Source: Opisthocomus hoazin (lineage: Eukaryota > Chordata > Aves > Opisthocomiformes > Opisthocomidae). Taken from it: a stretch of 64,000 nucleotides of DNA. Numbering within the stretch: the stretch's first letter is position 1; the number at the start of each line of letters is the position of its first letter. A model generated the notes under the pieces. That model saw nothing but the letters and a program-made list of their open reading frames with translations, had not been told where the DNA came from and made no database searches. The stretch spans positions 9,176,001 through 9,240,000 of the forward strand of contig NC_134440.1 in the NCBI RefSeq assembly GCF_030867145.1, written 5' to 3'. Shown piece after piece: positions 13,606 to 24,400 of this stretch. The translations under genes and the position numbers were made by a program.

Positions 13606-13722
13606 GTAGACAAGGTGGTATATCGACTGAGCAGACAAGGTGGTGTATCGATCGAGCAGACAGGGTGGTATGGTTACTGAGCAGACAAGGTGGTATAGCT
13701 ACTGACCAACACGGTGTGAACC
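13606..13722. repeat. 25-bp minisatellite, about 4.6 copies
   Basis: Units start at 13606, 13631, 13656 and 13681, with a partial fifth at 13706. The unit is GCAGACAAGGTGGTATATCG plus ACTGA, with a few substitutions between copies. The period is not a multiple of three, so the short open frame across it is unlikely to be selected coding sequence. Confidence 0.93.
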
Positions 13723-15748
13723 TTCTTGTCCAGGGCACTGGTAGAGCGGTAGAGTTGGAAATGGCATCACGACTACCTGTGGTGCTGTCTTCACTCTAGA
13801 GCCTCTGCTTCTCTTCCTGCTGATGAAAGCTTCCAGCTATGGATCAAAATGCCAAGTGATTTTATTGCTGTCATACCATGAAACACAACACTGTGTAAAT
13901 CCTTCAGGGTCTGAGCTCATCCGAATTCCAAAGTCTCAGAAGTAGAAAGACTTCAAACAGGGTGGGTTGGTTTGGTTTTTTTTTTTTTTTTGAGAGCTCA
14001 GCCATGGAAAAATATTTAATTTGTCAAAGTCATAGTGACTTTTAGGCCATGTCCCTTTAGAAATGCTGACCTAACAATAGTACTAATCAGAAAGTATGGC
14101 ATTTATAGTATCTTAATGGCATGCACCCAAAATAGATTCTAGTTATATCAGCAAGTTGACAAGCTCACAGGGTACAGAAAACTCTTGTAATTAATTTCTA
14201 AAAGTCACAAGAACTGTAAAGTTGGTGTGGGTGGAGTTTACTTTTTATGGAAATACTAAAGTGCCAGAATCACATTTACCCTGGGATTATTATTGACTTA
14301 CTTGAAGGTAAATTAAACCAGAATCTAGCCTTCAAACTCTGTTAGGATAAAACTGTTAATTTTCCTCTCTTATGCTAATGATGCTGGAGAAGTATGGGCT
14401 CTAATTAGAACATGAATAGAGAACACGCTGTGACCTGCTGGCTCTTAAGGTCTAGCGAGGGTAACTTTCTGAGGTACCTTCTTGCTAAATCACTTCCCTT
14501 AACTAGGTCACACCACTCACTACGCTAGCACCACGTATTTATTAGAGAAGGACAGCACAGTAATTCCTATAATTAAAGCTGCCCAACATTTCCATGATAA
14601 AAGCATGTTCACAGTTTCTTATAGGTTTAACAGGCTTTAATGCTCTCCAGCGAAATTTTCTGTAATGGGTATCTGTACCAGAACAAGGGCTTAAATTCAA
14701 AATGTAATTATTGTTTTTTAGATACTCACATAATGGGTAATTACTCTCACACCTTTTCAGTATTAGTGTTTGGCTCAGTTTGTAGGACATGGCTGCTTTG
14801 GGACAGGAACTTCATTCCATAAAAACTGGAGCTAAGTCAGCCACACTGTGTATCCCTGAAAAATATGGTTCTCGTGTGATTTGAGGCATCCTAATGTTTC
14901 CAACTAAATTATCTGCCTGTTGCCTGCACCAAATGTGATCCAGTTCTCCAGGGAAGAGGCACAGACAAGGTCTACAGCCACACATACACTCAGGCTGCCA
15001 TTTGGACACCGCAGAGCTGCCAGCACTCGTGCCTAGCCCTGGGAGCTGCCAGTGGACATGCGTGAAACAAAAAAATCTTACAAAGCTGTGCAAAGTCTAA
15101 GGCTATGATCAGAGGAGATGATAAAATCAGCTTTAAGTCAACTGGGATCAACTAAAAAGTGCTGCAGCCTAATGACCAGAGTTTCAGCAGCATTGCTGGG
15201 GGCTAATTCTGATTTAGCAGTGTTGGTGTTCTCTCGTCTCACTGCGACCACAGGTATTCCAAGACCTGAACTAACGGCTTGTCTGCCAGCTACTGTCTCC
15301 TTGCTTTCTGCTCTGCCCACCCTCGGATTCCAGTACCTGCACTGTTGGGTAGATGAACTGAGATCTCGGACCTCCTATTCTCTTGGGTGCGTGCTGGGTG
15401 TTTTCTTGGCTGTTGTTAGTTGTCGAAAGTTGTATTTAGTCTCTGAGTGCAGCTGTGGCTTTACTCATCATGATGAAAATCCTGTTCCTGTGTACAAGAC
15501 CACCACTCAAAATTTTACATGAAGAGGGCATTAAGACTGCTCAGCTCTTCACAGCTGCCCTGTGAATAGGATGTTTGACAGAGAGTAACGGCAGCCCAGT
15601 TCTTTCAAAGCTTCTTCCTCTTCAGGGAGCAGATGCAACGGTGCTCACCAAGAGTTAACTGCCCAGCCTCCATCTTCAGCCTCCTTACAGGCATTATGCA
15701 TCAGGCTTTGCATTCAAATACTTTGTAGTCAGACTTTGCACCAAACAC
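13723..15748. other. Intergenic, nothing recognised
   Basis: AT-richer unique DNA with a T16 tract at 13976-13991. There are no recognisable exons. Confidence 0.45.
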
Positions 15749-15776
15749 AGAATAATTAATTAATATTAATTATTCT
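15749..15776. repeat. AT-rich perfect inverted repeat
   Basis: Arms AGAATAATTAAT (15749-15760) and ATTAATTATTCT (15765-15776) are exact reverse complements around a TAAT loop. It contains several TAATTA homeodomain-type cores. A role as regulatory element or simple AT-rich palindrome cannot be separated by sequence. Confidence 0.85.
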
Positions 15777-16344
15777 TAATTTTCTTGAATGATTTTCTCT
15801 GTCGTGTCCCTTTTATTTTAAGTCTTGGATCCTCTCCAGAATTCAGATGTTTAATCCGCATGGAAGTCAATGAGTTCAACAGCCTTGAGGATCTGCGGCT
15901 TTTTCTAGACAAACAATAATTTTCAAAATCTCTTTCCCATTCTCAGCTCCTGCTCAGGCCTAACTCTCACGTTTCTGAAGCCTTGCTATGTGTCCTCTAC
16001 CTATCTGTGGATACCAGGGCGAGAGCCCTGCCCTCAGAGCCCCCGGGGATGACTTGCTCAGGATCCTGTAGCACGTTGAATAGTGACAAGTTTAAGCCAG
16101 GGAAGGATGGCAGGACCCATCGAGGGTGAAAAACAACAGTCTTAATGGTATTTTTCTTCTGCTTCAGTAGCCTACTGAGTGAGAGGTTAAAGAGAGTCTT
16201 CTGTTGCTTGAAGTGCCCTCCTGAATGCGGACGTGGCCTTCCCTGATCTCCACGACCTTTGGAAGATGATGGAGTATGTTTGCTTGGGGACATCAGCCAG
16301 CTTTCAGCCCCCTCCAACACAGCCCATTGGTCCCATGGACTTGT
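15777..16344. other. Intergenic, nothing firmly recognised
   Basis: A 107-codon minus-strand frame (15997-16320) abuts the LINE fragment that follows but shows no clear LINE motif. It may be diverged element sequence or unrelated DNA. Confidence 0.35.
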
Positions 16345-17010
16345 GTGGGCTGAGAGTTCTCAAGAGATTCTTAGCGTGATCCTGCCTGTCTGAACCCTGT
16401 CTCTAAGCACAGAGGCCTGGGAGACCTCCTCGGTGGCAAGTGAGACAAAGACAGCATTTGATGTCCCCTGCCAGTTTCAGCTCTAGCTGAGCTTTGGCTT
16501 TCCTAACACCACCCCTGCATGCTGAGGCAGTATTTCTATATTCCTCTTTAGCCATCTTTCCTCGCTTCCGCCTCCTGTCTACGTATTCTTTTGTTCATTG
16601 ACCAGTTCTCTGTTTAGCCGAGTTTGTCTCCTGACACATCTACTTATTTCCCTGGTTGCTGGGACAGACTGCTCTTCTGCTTGAAGGAAGATGTCCTTAA
16701 CGAGCTGCCAGCTCTCTTGAGCTCCTTTGTCTTTCAGAGCTGCCTCCCGCAGAATCTCACCTCGCCTATTTCTGAATAACCCAAAGTCAACTCTCTCGAA
16801 GGGTCAGTAATCTGCTGTTTGCCTTTCTCACTCCCCTCAGGAACCTGAATGCCACACTTTCACGGTTGCTACAGCCAACACTGCCATTGATTCTCACACC
16901 CCCAAACAGTCCTTCCCTGGTCTGGAGCACCAGATCTAGGAGGGCGGCCAGCTGAGCTGGATGGCCCGTCCAGCAAGTGTGGTAAGAATTTGTCCCTAAC
17001 ACCCTTTAGA
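16345..17010 (-). mobile_element. Old CR1-type LINE fragment, endonuclease end and linker
   Basis: On the minus strand the frame at 16787-17002 reads LLDLVLQTREGLFGGVRING, then SVGCSNRESVAFRFLRGVRK. This matches the C-terminal endonuclease region of CR1 (pattern LLDLxxTNxEGLxGxVxxxGSLGCSDHExVEFxIxR). Downstream (lower coordinates) there is frameshifted sequence compatible with the endonuclease-RT linker. It is an internal fragment, with no 3' end seen. Confidence 0.7.
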
Positions 17011-17929
17011 AACCACCTGGATTTCTCGTGCCCACTATGTTGCTATTTCAACAGATAATGCAGCTTGCACTAGTAATTATACTACTCCAACAATATTGCT
17101 TATCTACAGAAAAGTTCCACCAAATATTTACAATGGACATTGATTTAAACATAGGTATCCTGTATTTTTTCTAAATTAGTGCCATTCATTTATTCTTCCT
17201 GCTGTTGTATTCCTGATGGAAAATTCTCCTAGCAGCTAAACCAGACGGTTTACTTGCAAGAGGGATCAGGAGCCTGGCCCTCAGATTCTGCTCTGCGCTA
17301 GTGGGATAGCTTGTGAGGGCTGCACTCAAGCGCTTGTGCACTGGGCATGCCGTTCTTACGCTAGGCCACCACCTTGAAGCAATCACCAGGGATAATCATG
17401 TCTCTCTTGGTGTCTACCTCTGAGCTCGCTGCTGTTGGCTCCCTTTCTAGGGGGTAGAAACCCAGTCAATGCCATCAGGGGAGCTTCATCTGCTGACCAG
17501 AGAAGCCAACAAAATATGCAGCAGCATCAAGAGAATGATGAGAGCATGAGTGTGGTTACGCACTACACTGTATACACTACACAGCATCGTTTGGTGGCCA
17601 GGTAAAGCCTTGGTGCACCTACATTTCGAGCAGCGCGTGCAGTTTCTGAGCAGGCAGAGTTACAAGTCATAGAGAACGGCAATTGCTGATCTTTGGGATG
17701 GAGCAGCAGCCTTCCACAATGGAAAGGGTTTGAATTCTTCGGTCTGGAGAAAAGCCTAGGAGAGATCTATGGTCAAACTTTATCCAGTCACAGAGTAGTT
17801 AGCTGCATGGAGAATCATTGTCCAGTAAATCCCATGGGACTCTGAACTGTGAGGCAGCAAGGAAAGCAGTAAATGGGAATCCAGGATCTGTTTAACTTCT
17901 GGGTCCTGCAGCCACGGCAGGCTACGGAG
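17011..17929. other. Intergenic, upstream of the CpG island
   Basis: Nothing is recognised. GC content rises gradually from about 17880 into the island. Confidence 0.45.
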
Positions 17930-18302
17930 GCAGAGCAGCGGGCAGGGCCAAGCAGGGAACAGAAAGATCCACAGGCAGCCGCTGTCAGAGGCCCCAGTCC
18001 GACAACCGCAGGTGCGGGGCCTGCGCGGGGAGCGGGCCGTAGACAGCAACCGGGCTCCGGGGGGTCCCTGTAACCCGTCACCACAGGGAGCCCGCGGCCC
18101 GGCTGCCCCGCTCAGGCCCGACCCAGCCGGCACTGCGGAGTCCTCGGACTCAGCCGAGCCGCGCTGCAGAGTCGGAGGCAGCACTGGGAGACGCCCGGGA
18201 AGGGAAGTCCCCGCCGCCACCTCCCGGTCCCGCCCCCTCCACCGCCCCCGCCCGGCCCCGCCCGCTCCGCCGCCGCGCCTCCCGGCAGCCCGCGCAGCTC
18301 CC

Positions 18303-18312
18303 GCGCATGCGC
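18303..18312. promoter_or_regulatory. NRF1-type palindrome, box 1
   Basis: A perfect GCGCATGCGC palindrome, the consensus of nuclear respiratory factor 1, lies 159 bp upstream of the RANBP3 ATG. It is the first of three identical boxes inside the CpG island. Function is inferred from motif identity and position. Confidence 0.7.
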
Positions 18313-18348
18313 GCAACCGCGCCCCGCGGCGGCCCAGAGGAGCCATCC

Positions 18349-18358
18349 GCGCATGCGC
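18349..18358. promoter_or_regulatory. NRF1-type palindrome, box 2
   Basis: A second perfect GCGCATGCGC, 46 bp after the first (start to start) and 113 bp before the ATG. Confidence 0.7.
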
Positions 18359-18386
18359 GGTGCCGCCACGGAGCGGCCGTAAATGG

Positions 18387-18396
18387 GCGCATGCGC
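18387..18396. promoter_or_regulatory. NRF1-type palindrome, box 3
   Basis: A third perfect GCGCATGCGC, 38 bp after the second and 75 bp before the ATG. It probably lies close to the transcription start or in the 5' UTR. Confidence 0.7.
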
Positions 18397-18461
18397 CGCC
18401 CGGCGGGGCCCCCTGGAAGTGGCAGCCGTCCGGCTGCGCGGTGCATTGTGGGCGTGATTGA

Positions 18462-18477
18462 GGAAGTAAAATGGCGG
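18462..18477 (+). promoter_or_regulatory. ETS-like core and YY1-like motif over the start codon
   Basis: GGAAGT (18462-18467) is an ETS core. It is directly followed by AAAATGGCGG (18468-18477), which fits the YY1 consensus (AAnATGGCGG) and includes the initiator ATG. YY1 sites overlapping the start codon are common in CpG-island housekeeping genes. Binding is inferred only. Confidence 0.5.
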
Positions 18478-18492
18478 ACCTAGCGAACGAAG
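18471..18492 (+). CDS. RANBP3: RANBP3 coding exon 1
   Basis: This exon encodes MADLANE plus the first base of residue 8. It ends at a good donor (G|GTAGGC), so the intron is phase 1. The in-frame TGA at 18459-18461 rules out an upstream extension in this transcript form. The exon lies inside the CpG island, typical of a housekeeping first exon. Its short coding part also means that transcripts using another first exon would lose only seven residues. Confidence 0.95.
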
Positions 18493-21400
18493 GTAGGCGG
18501 GCGCTCGCGGTGCGCAGCGGTGCCGGCCACCGGCCCGCCACCGGCCCTGCCTCGCCGCAGTCCCGGCCCGGGCCTGGCCCTGCGAAACGCCCGCGGAGGT
18601 GCGCCCGGGCGCGGGCCCGCCCTCGGGAGCGCCCCCGCCCCGCGGCCTCTCCGTGCCCCGGCCCCGCTGAGGCGAGCGGCCGGACAAAGGGAGCGCCCGG
18701 CCGGGCCGCCGCGCTCCCCGCCGGCCCCGCTCAGCCCTGCGGGGCCGGCGCCGGGCGGGTGTCCGCGCTGCCGCGGGGGTCGGGGCCGGCCGCTGCCTTC
18801 CCGCCGGGCGGTGGGGCCGGGCTGGCGGCGCGGCGGCGGCCGGGGCGGGCCCGTCCGTGGTACCCGGGGAGCTCCTCCGCTGTTGGAGCCCGGCCGGGAG
18901 AGCGGCGCTCCTCCCCCGGGCAGTCCTCGGCCGCCTCGTGTCCTCCCTGTCCCGGTGCCTTTTGGGGTCATTGTTTGCAACTTCGGGACTGTTGTAAATC
19001 CGTAATTCCCGCTAGCGCCAGTCCTCCCTCTAGCCGAGGGAGTAGTAGAGCCGGCTGTGTAAAACTGGGTGAGGTATAAGAAGATGTATCGCTTTTTCAG
19101 CTGAAAATCTCTGAAGTAAAGAAACAGTGGTTTCATTTTTCGCTGAAGAAGGTTAGGAAAGCACGGGCTGTGCTGCCATAGGGCTGGGGTGTTCTGCTCC
19201 GAGGTGTGTCGGATGTTGATTAACTGAGGGTGGGCATCGACAGCTTGCCTCTGAGAATGGCCAGCTTCCCTCAGAGTCTCTGCAAAACCAAGCTTGCCCC
19301 GGCTGTCTCTGTTTCTCATCGTTCTTCCCAGCTAATGAAGGACGGGGGGAAATGCCCGGAAGGAGGTGAATGAAAGAAAGTGTGAGGCCCCTTCTTTCAA
19401 GGTTGTTTCTTACATTTGAACTCTGTACCAGAGGCAATTATGGTTCTGATATTAACGCTAAACAGCAGGAAGCAAATATCTATTGTAGGTGTAGCTTTTG
19501 AAGATGAAGTCTACAAGCAGCTAACCACATAATTACACTGAAGTTATTTGACGAATCCTGTGATGCAGCCTGTCTTCGGCTCTTGGCTCCCGAACTCGAG
19601 ATGAGCTGTCAGTGCCCAAAGAGGCATGATAAGTAGTCTCAAGAATGGTAGTAAAGAGTCAGTGGTACTAAATAGTCAAATACACAATTACTGTTTGCGA
19701 TAAACTTAATGACAGTATTTACATGCTGTCATTATAATGACCTTATAGTAAATTTTGGTGGTTTATTGTGGTGTTTTAGAACAAGAAGTTTGGGAACGGC
19801 TATCATAAATCGTGCAAGCCCCTCACTTTAGCTCCCCCTTCTAGTGGGAAATGTTAAGCACAATGGTGAATTCCAAGTTACTTATTACATCGACTGATGC
19901 CAACTTCTCTAGGGTTAGGTTTCTACCCCTACCTCTATATTTCTGTGGAATCATGTAGACTGTCTGGGGTGGGGAAGTGTGGTGCCCTCCTTACTTTCTT
20001 GTTTGATCTTCCTTTTTCTCTCTTTTCTCTTCAAACCCTTTCCTGACTCCAGTGACTTCCCTTACCTGCTAATCTCTTGTGCTCGCATCTCCTTCCCGAG
20101 TTGTCATCTTCATCCTTTGCTGTTCTGTTTCTGCTTGCAATACAAATGTGATACAGTCTTTCTTAAGATTAAGCAAGATCAGGGTGCTTCTGAACCATTG
20201 ATTCTTCTGCTCATTCTGTTATCATTGGCTGGTTCTAGCTTGCTTTCTTCCAGTTCCATTTTTGAGGTGTCTGTTCTTTGTATACCAGTGCAAATACACG
20301 TACTTTCTGGAATTGGCATCCTTCTGCAGAAAGTCAGTGGATTCCATAGTCTTGCTACTTGCCTTGTTTGTTGACTCTGACATGGCAATGATGTTCTCAG
20401 GTGACTTGGATTGTTTTCTCCTCATTCTTAAACACATCAATCTGCTTTATCTTTGCAGTGCTGTAGGTGAATGTTTTATTTCCTTGTGCCCAGGTATTTT
20501 AATTCGAATATATGAAGTGACTGTTTTGGTACTGATAATTCTTTGATCTGCTTCATATAAGTCATTGTGATCTGCTTCATATCAATCTTCTCTTGTTTGA
20601 AGTATTTGATAGCTAAATGTTCATGTTCACAAATCGAGTGAGGTGAAACCAAACCTCTTAATATTCCTTAATCTTGATTGATCTGTACGACAGGGCTGTC
20701 TCCATCGTACTTCACCATGAGGTGTAAAGCTAAGTATTTGACACATAGACACAAGTACCTAGAAGGAAGTTTCAGTCATTCTTGCAGGTTGTTTATGCTT
20801 AGTGTGTTTGAACAATAGCTTTTCTTGTCTGTTTACACAAGTGAAACTCACTTAGACTGTTACCTGTTTGATTACTATGTCAAACCTTCTTCTGGCCTTG
20901 AAAAGTGCTGGTGTGTCAGTCTGTGTCCTTTCCTCTTACTATCACAAAGGTCTTTTAACCTGTCATTTTTACCATGGCACCCCTTTGTTTCAATGCATTT
21001 GTTGGTTTTTCCTTTTCCAACAGTATATTGGTTGTCTTTACCTGCTAGATTCTAATGTCTCTCTTAGGCTATTGTCTATCTTAAATCACCACTGAGATGT
21101 CAATACTGCCTCCAAGTAGGCATTGTGCCAACGTCCTTTAACCCTGCAAACTATTTTAATGGATGATCTTTCCGTGATGCATTTCTTCAAAGCTACAAGC
21201 ATTCCCTCTGATATTCTCATAACTGCTTCATTTTCTTCATTCTAATTGTTCCTTGATTTTTTTTTTCCATTCACTTGTCTTTCCTTTTGCTTTAGTGAGT
21301 AGGTGAAACTATACACATACCTCTTTGTAGGGGTTTGATGCCAAGCTGTGTCTTGGCAGAAGGTTGTTGGATTAAGGGGGTCCTCTGCTGCCGAGAAGGG

Positions 21401-24400
21401 GGGTGAAGGACTTTCCAAAGAAGTTTGTACTGGGAAGTTTCCTAGGAACAGGTCCTGGTCTTGGCACTGCCCCTCAGCAGAGGAGGAGGTGAGCCGGTAA
21501 GTGCGGAGCTAATGAAGAGGAGGAGAGAGTAACTTCTCCCCGGCTGTGTGAAGTTTGATCGACTTTGTCACAAAGATTTAGTGATGTTGTGGTGAAGGCT
21601 TTGGTCTGGCACTGTGAGAAGTTTGATCATAGAACACCAGCATTTTGGAATGGTGGGCACAATTGTTAGTGTTACTGCTGTGTAAAGACGTTACTGAATG
21701 GTGTTAGACATTTTCTCTGAAGTCTTTGTTACGATGTTTTTTGTTGGTATTCATTCTAGCTGGATCACATCTTAAAACTGACACTTCATGCATGTGGCAG
21801 TGAGGTATCGTGGAGAAGTAGACAACTTCCCGTCAGGCATATATTCATGTAAACTGAATGCTTTTCTCATTAACTTGCTGTTAATACACAACTAGTAATT
21901 TGTCTGTATATAACTTGTTGCTGAGGCTGCCCTTTAGATGATGGGATCTCCTTGTGTTGAGAATGAATTACTTTATCACCTTCCAGTCATTGAAAAGGTA
22001 CACGTTTTTTTCAGGGCTAAAACTTGATGGCTTTCTTCACATTTCCCTTGCAGGAGGTGCCTGCACCACCTGTGTTGGCAAACTCTCTCCTTATACACCG
22101 AACAGTTTATTTTGCTTTATGAAATTGCTAAGCATACAGTTCGTGATCATAAGAAGTTTACTGTGTGTTACTGCCATCAATGTACAGAAGAAAAGAGAAT
22201 CGAAGCAGTTCCTTGCAGAGGAGCACAAGTACCGTTCCTTTGCCAGACTTGTATGATGCTGACATTGCTTCGGTGCTGTGCCTGGGTTTTTTTGCCCTGA
22301 CTCTGTAATTCTACTTGCCTTGTGGTAGCTTTTGGAGAGAGTAAGGTATGTTGTTACTTTGAGGGGAAAAGCTGGCATGCACCGCTTCTCCTGATGTTTG
22401 CAGACCCTATAAACAAGATCTTTTTTCCCCCATGGTGATTTTCTTCACATAAACTAGTGGATGCAAGGTTAGACTGAGTCATTTGTTTTGTTGGGGTTTC
22501 TTTGAGGTATGCTAATAATTTACACCCAAAGTCCATAAAGTACTATTGCATTTACAGGATAGAACTGTCTAAATACTTCAATTTTTGTTAACACTTTTTG
22601 GAGTTCTTTAGAAATGTTTTATCTGCATTGCGAAGCAGTTGGGCTGCCTCATGGTTTTCTTCTTCCTGTCATGTAAAAATAAGCTTTCATTTCTGACTTG
22701 TAACATTTGCTTTGTGTGAAGTACCTGAGCTGAAATAGTAAAATTACCTCATGCAGAAGGTAACTTATTTCTCGTAATGCTGCAAGAGCTTGGGAAATGA
22801 AATAATGCCTGCTCTGCAAACACAAGAGGTGTGTGCTTTAAATATAATGTATGGAATTTTTATTTCATCTTAAATATGTGAAAGGCATTCTACTTGCCCA
22901 TGCCAGCTGCGGAGGTACTGTCTGGAAGTAGCCTGCTTACTCATGCTGTAGGGGACAAAAACAAAGGGTTTGAAGGTGAACAAGAACATCAGATGCTTAA
23001 TTCATAAAAAGCAACGTATCAACATTTTGAAAATGAGGCAGAGCTATCTTCTTTTCTGATGTCAGTTATGTTCAGCGTGTTGACATCACTTGTGAGGTCT
23101 GGCTGTAAATGATCCAGTCGTGTTTCTTGCACTTTCTGACATGAAGTACGATTGGACTTTGCTTGTGGGGCCCTTCTTGGAGATCAGCTGTTGGGGTGGG
23201 CAGCCTGCTCATTGCTTTCAGTCCACTCCTAGCTATTGCAAGACAAAACAGTCTCATTTTGTTATCAACACCTTTACAGTTTTGTAATGCTGCAGATTGC
23301 CCATATCTCTTTTAATATGTTTTTTTAAACATGATTATTCTGCTTGTTATAAGTTAAATAGTATTAAGGTGAAAAATACGTTTTTGCGGCCTGAGCTGTT
23401 CAAATAAGCATAATTAAACTTAACTTTGAACTTAAATTTTTCTTGACCCTCAGATAAGCCTTTCACAAGCAATGAATTACCACCCTGAATATTTCTGGCG
23501 AGTTAACAACCTAATTGCTGTTCTCCTTTTTAACACATTGTTCACAGGTGTGATCTACTTTTTCTCTCAGGTGATGTATTGTAGTGAGCTGAAGTCAGAG
23601 CAGCTGTTCTCAGCTTGCATGCTTTTAGTGTTGAGGATTGCTGCTTCAGATCCAAGCAAGGACTTACTTGCCTGGAAGTTTCTCAGTGGGGTGTTATGTT
23701 TTTTTCTTTTTTGCCTCTCATACAGGTTTCTATGTAGTCGGGCACTATAGCACTTTTAAACATAATTTGGAGTAAATTTAAAGAGAGAATGTTCGAAACA
23801 GTGTAGTTCTTAGCTTTAAAAGTAAATTCACCCCGTAATAACCTGGCTACATTGAGTCCAGTGAGGAGTTGAGAATCGTTTTCATGACATGAGGCCTGTG
23901 TTCCTTCTATAACCGAAAGATTCATTTGAGTTGCCAAGATGGTTGGTGATCTGGGCAGCATGACCTGTGAGAAGAGGCTGGAGGAACTGGACTTGTTTAG
24001 CCTAGAGGAGAGAAGGCTTCAGAGGCACGTATGGAGCTTTCCAGGGTCTTTGAGGAGGTTGTTAAAAGGCAGAGCCAGGCTCATCACAGTGGTGTGTGTT
24101 GGAAGGACAAAAGAAACATGGAATGAGGTGTTCAGACTGGAGATAGGGAGAAGGTTTTTGGGATTGGGGTTTTTTTGCAATAAGGACAATTAAGCAGTAG
24201 AAGAGATTACCCTGGAAGGCTGCTCAGCCTCCATCCTTTCAACTTAAGACCAGACTGGATAACCTGATTAACCTGGTCTGACTTTGTAGCTGACCTTACT
24301 CGGAGCAGGAGGTTGACCTGGAGACCTCCCGTGGTCACTTTTAACTGGGATTATCCTGTGCTTTTATGGTAGAGACACAATGGGCTCAGTGGCAAAGCAG

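Larger units (their letters stand above)
17930..18960. promoter_or_regulatory. CpG island and RANBP3 promoter region
   Basis: Base composition jumps to very high GC with dense CpG. The island starts about 0.5 kb before the ATG, extends about 0.5 kb into intron 1, and falls back to AT-rich DNA by about 19000. There is no convincing TATA box. This is the expected form of a broadly expressed gene's promoter. Many long open frames on both strands here are GC artefacts. Transcription start sites cannot be placed from sequence alone. Confidence 0.9.

Noticed and set aside
13606..13722. Tandem units considered as a CRISPR-like array
   Set aside because: The units are directly adjacent with no spacers and the DNA is vertebrate. 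It is a minisatellite.
17930..18470. A divergent gene sharing the RANBP3 promoter
   Set aside because: No minus-strand first exon with a plausible start, donor and onward exons could be followed to the left. The only long minus frame is a GC artefact.
17780..19319. Long open frames on both strands over the CpG island (up to 279 codons on minus, 202 on +)
   Set aside because: Extreme GC content removes stop codons by chance. The translations are low-complexity Arg/Pro/Gly/Ala, overlap each other on both strands, and match no family. The true coding start here is the seven-codon RANBP3 exon.
23939..24193. 84-codon frame as a gene of intron 1
   Set aside because: [20 protein letters not shown] is the CR1 tail signature; this is an old CR1 copy.
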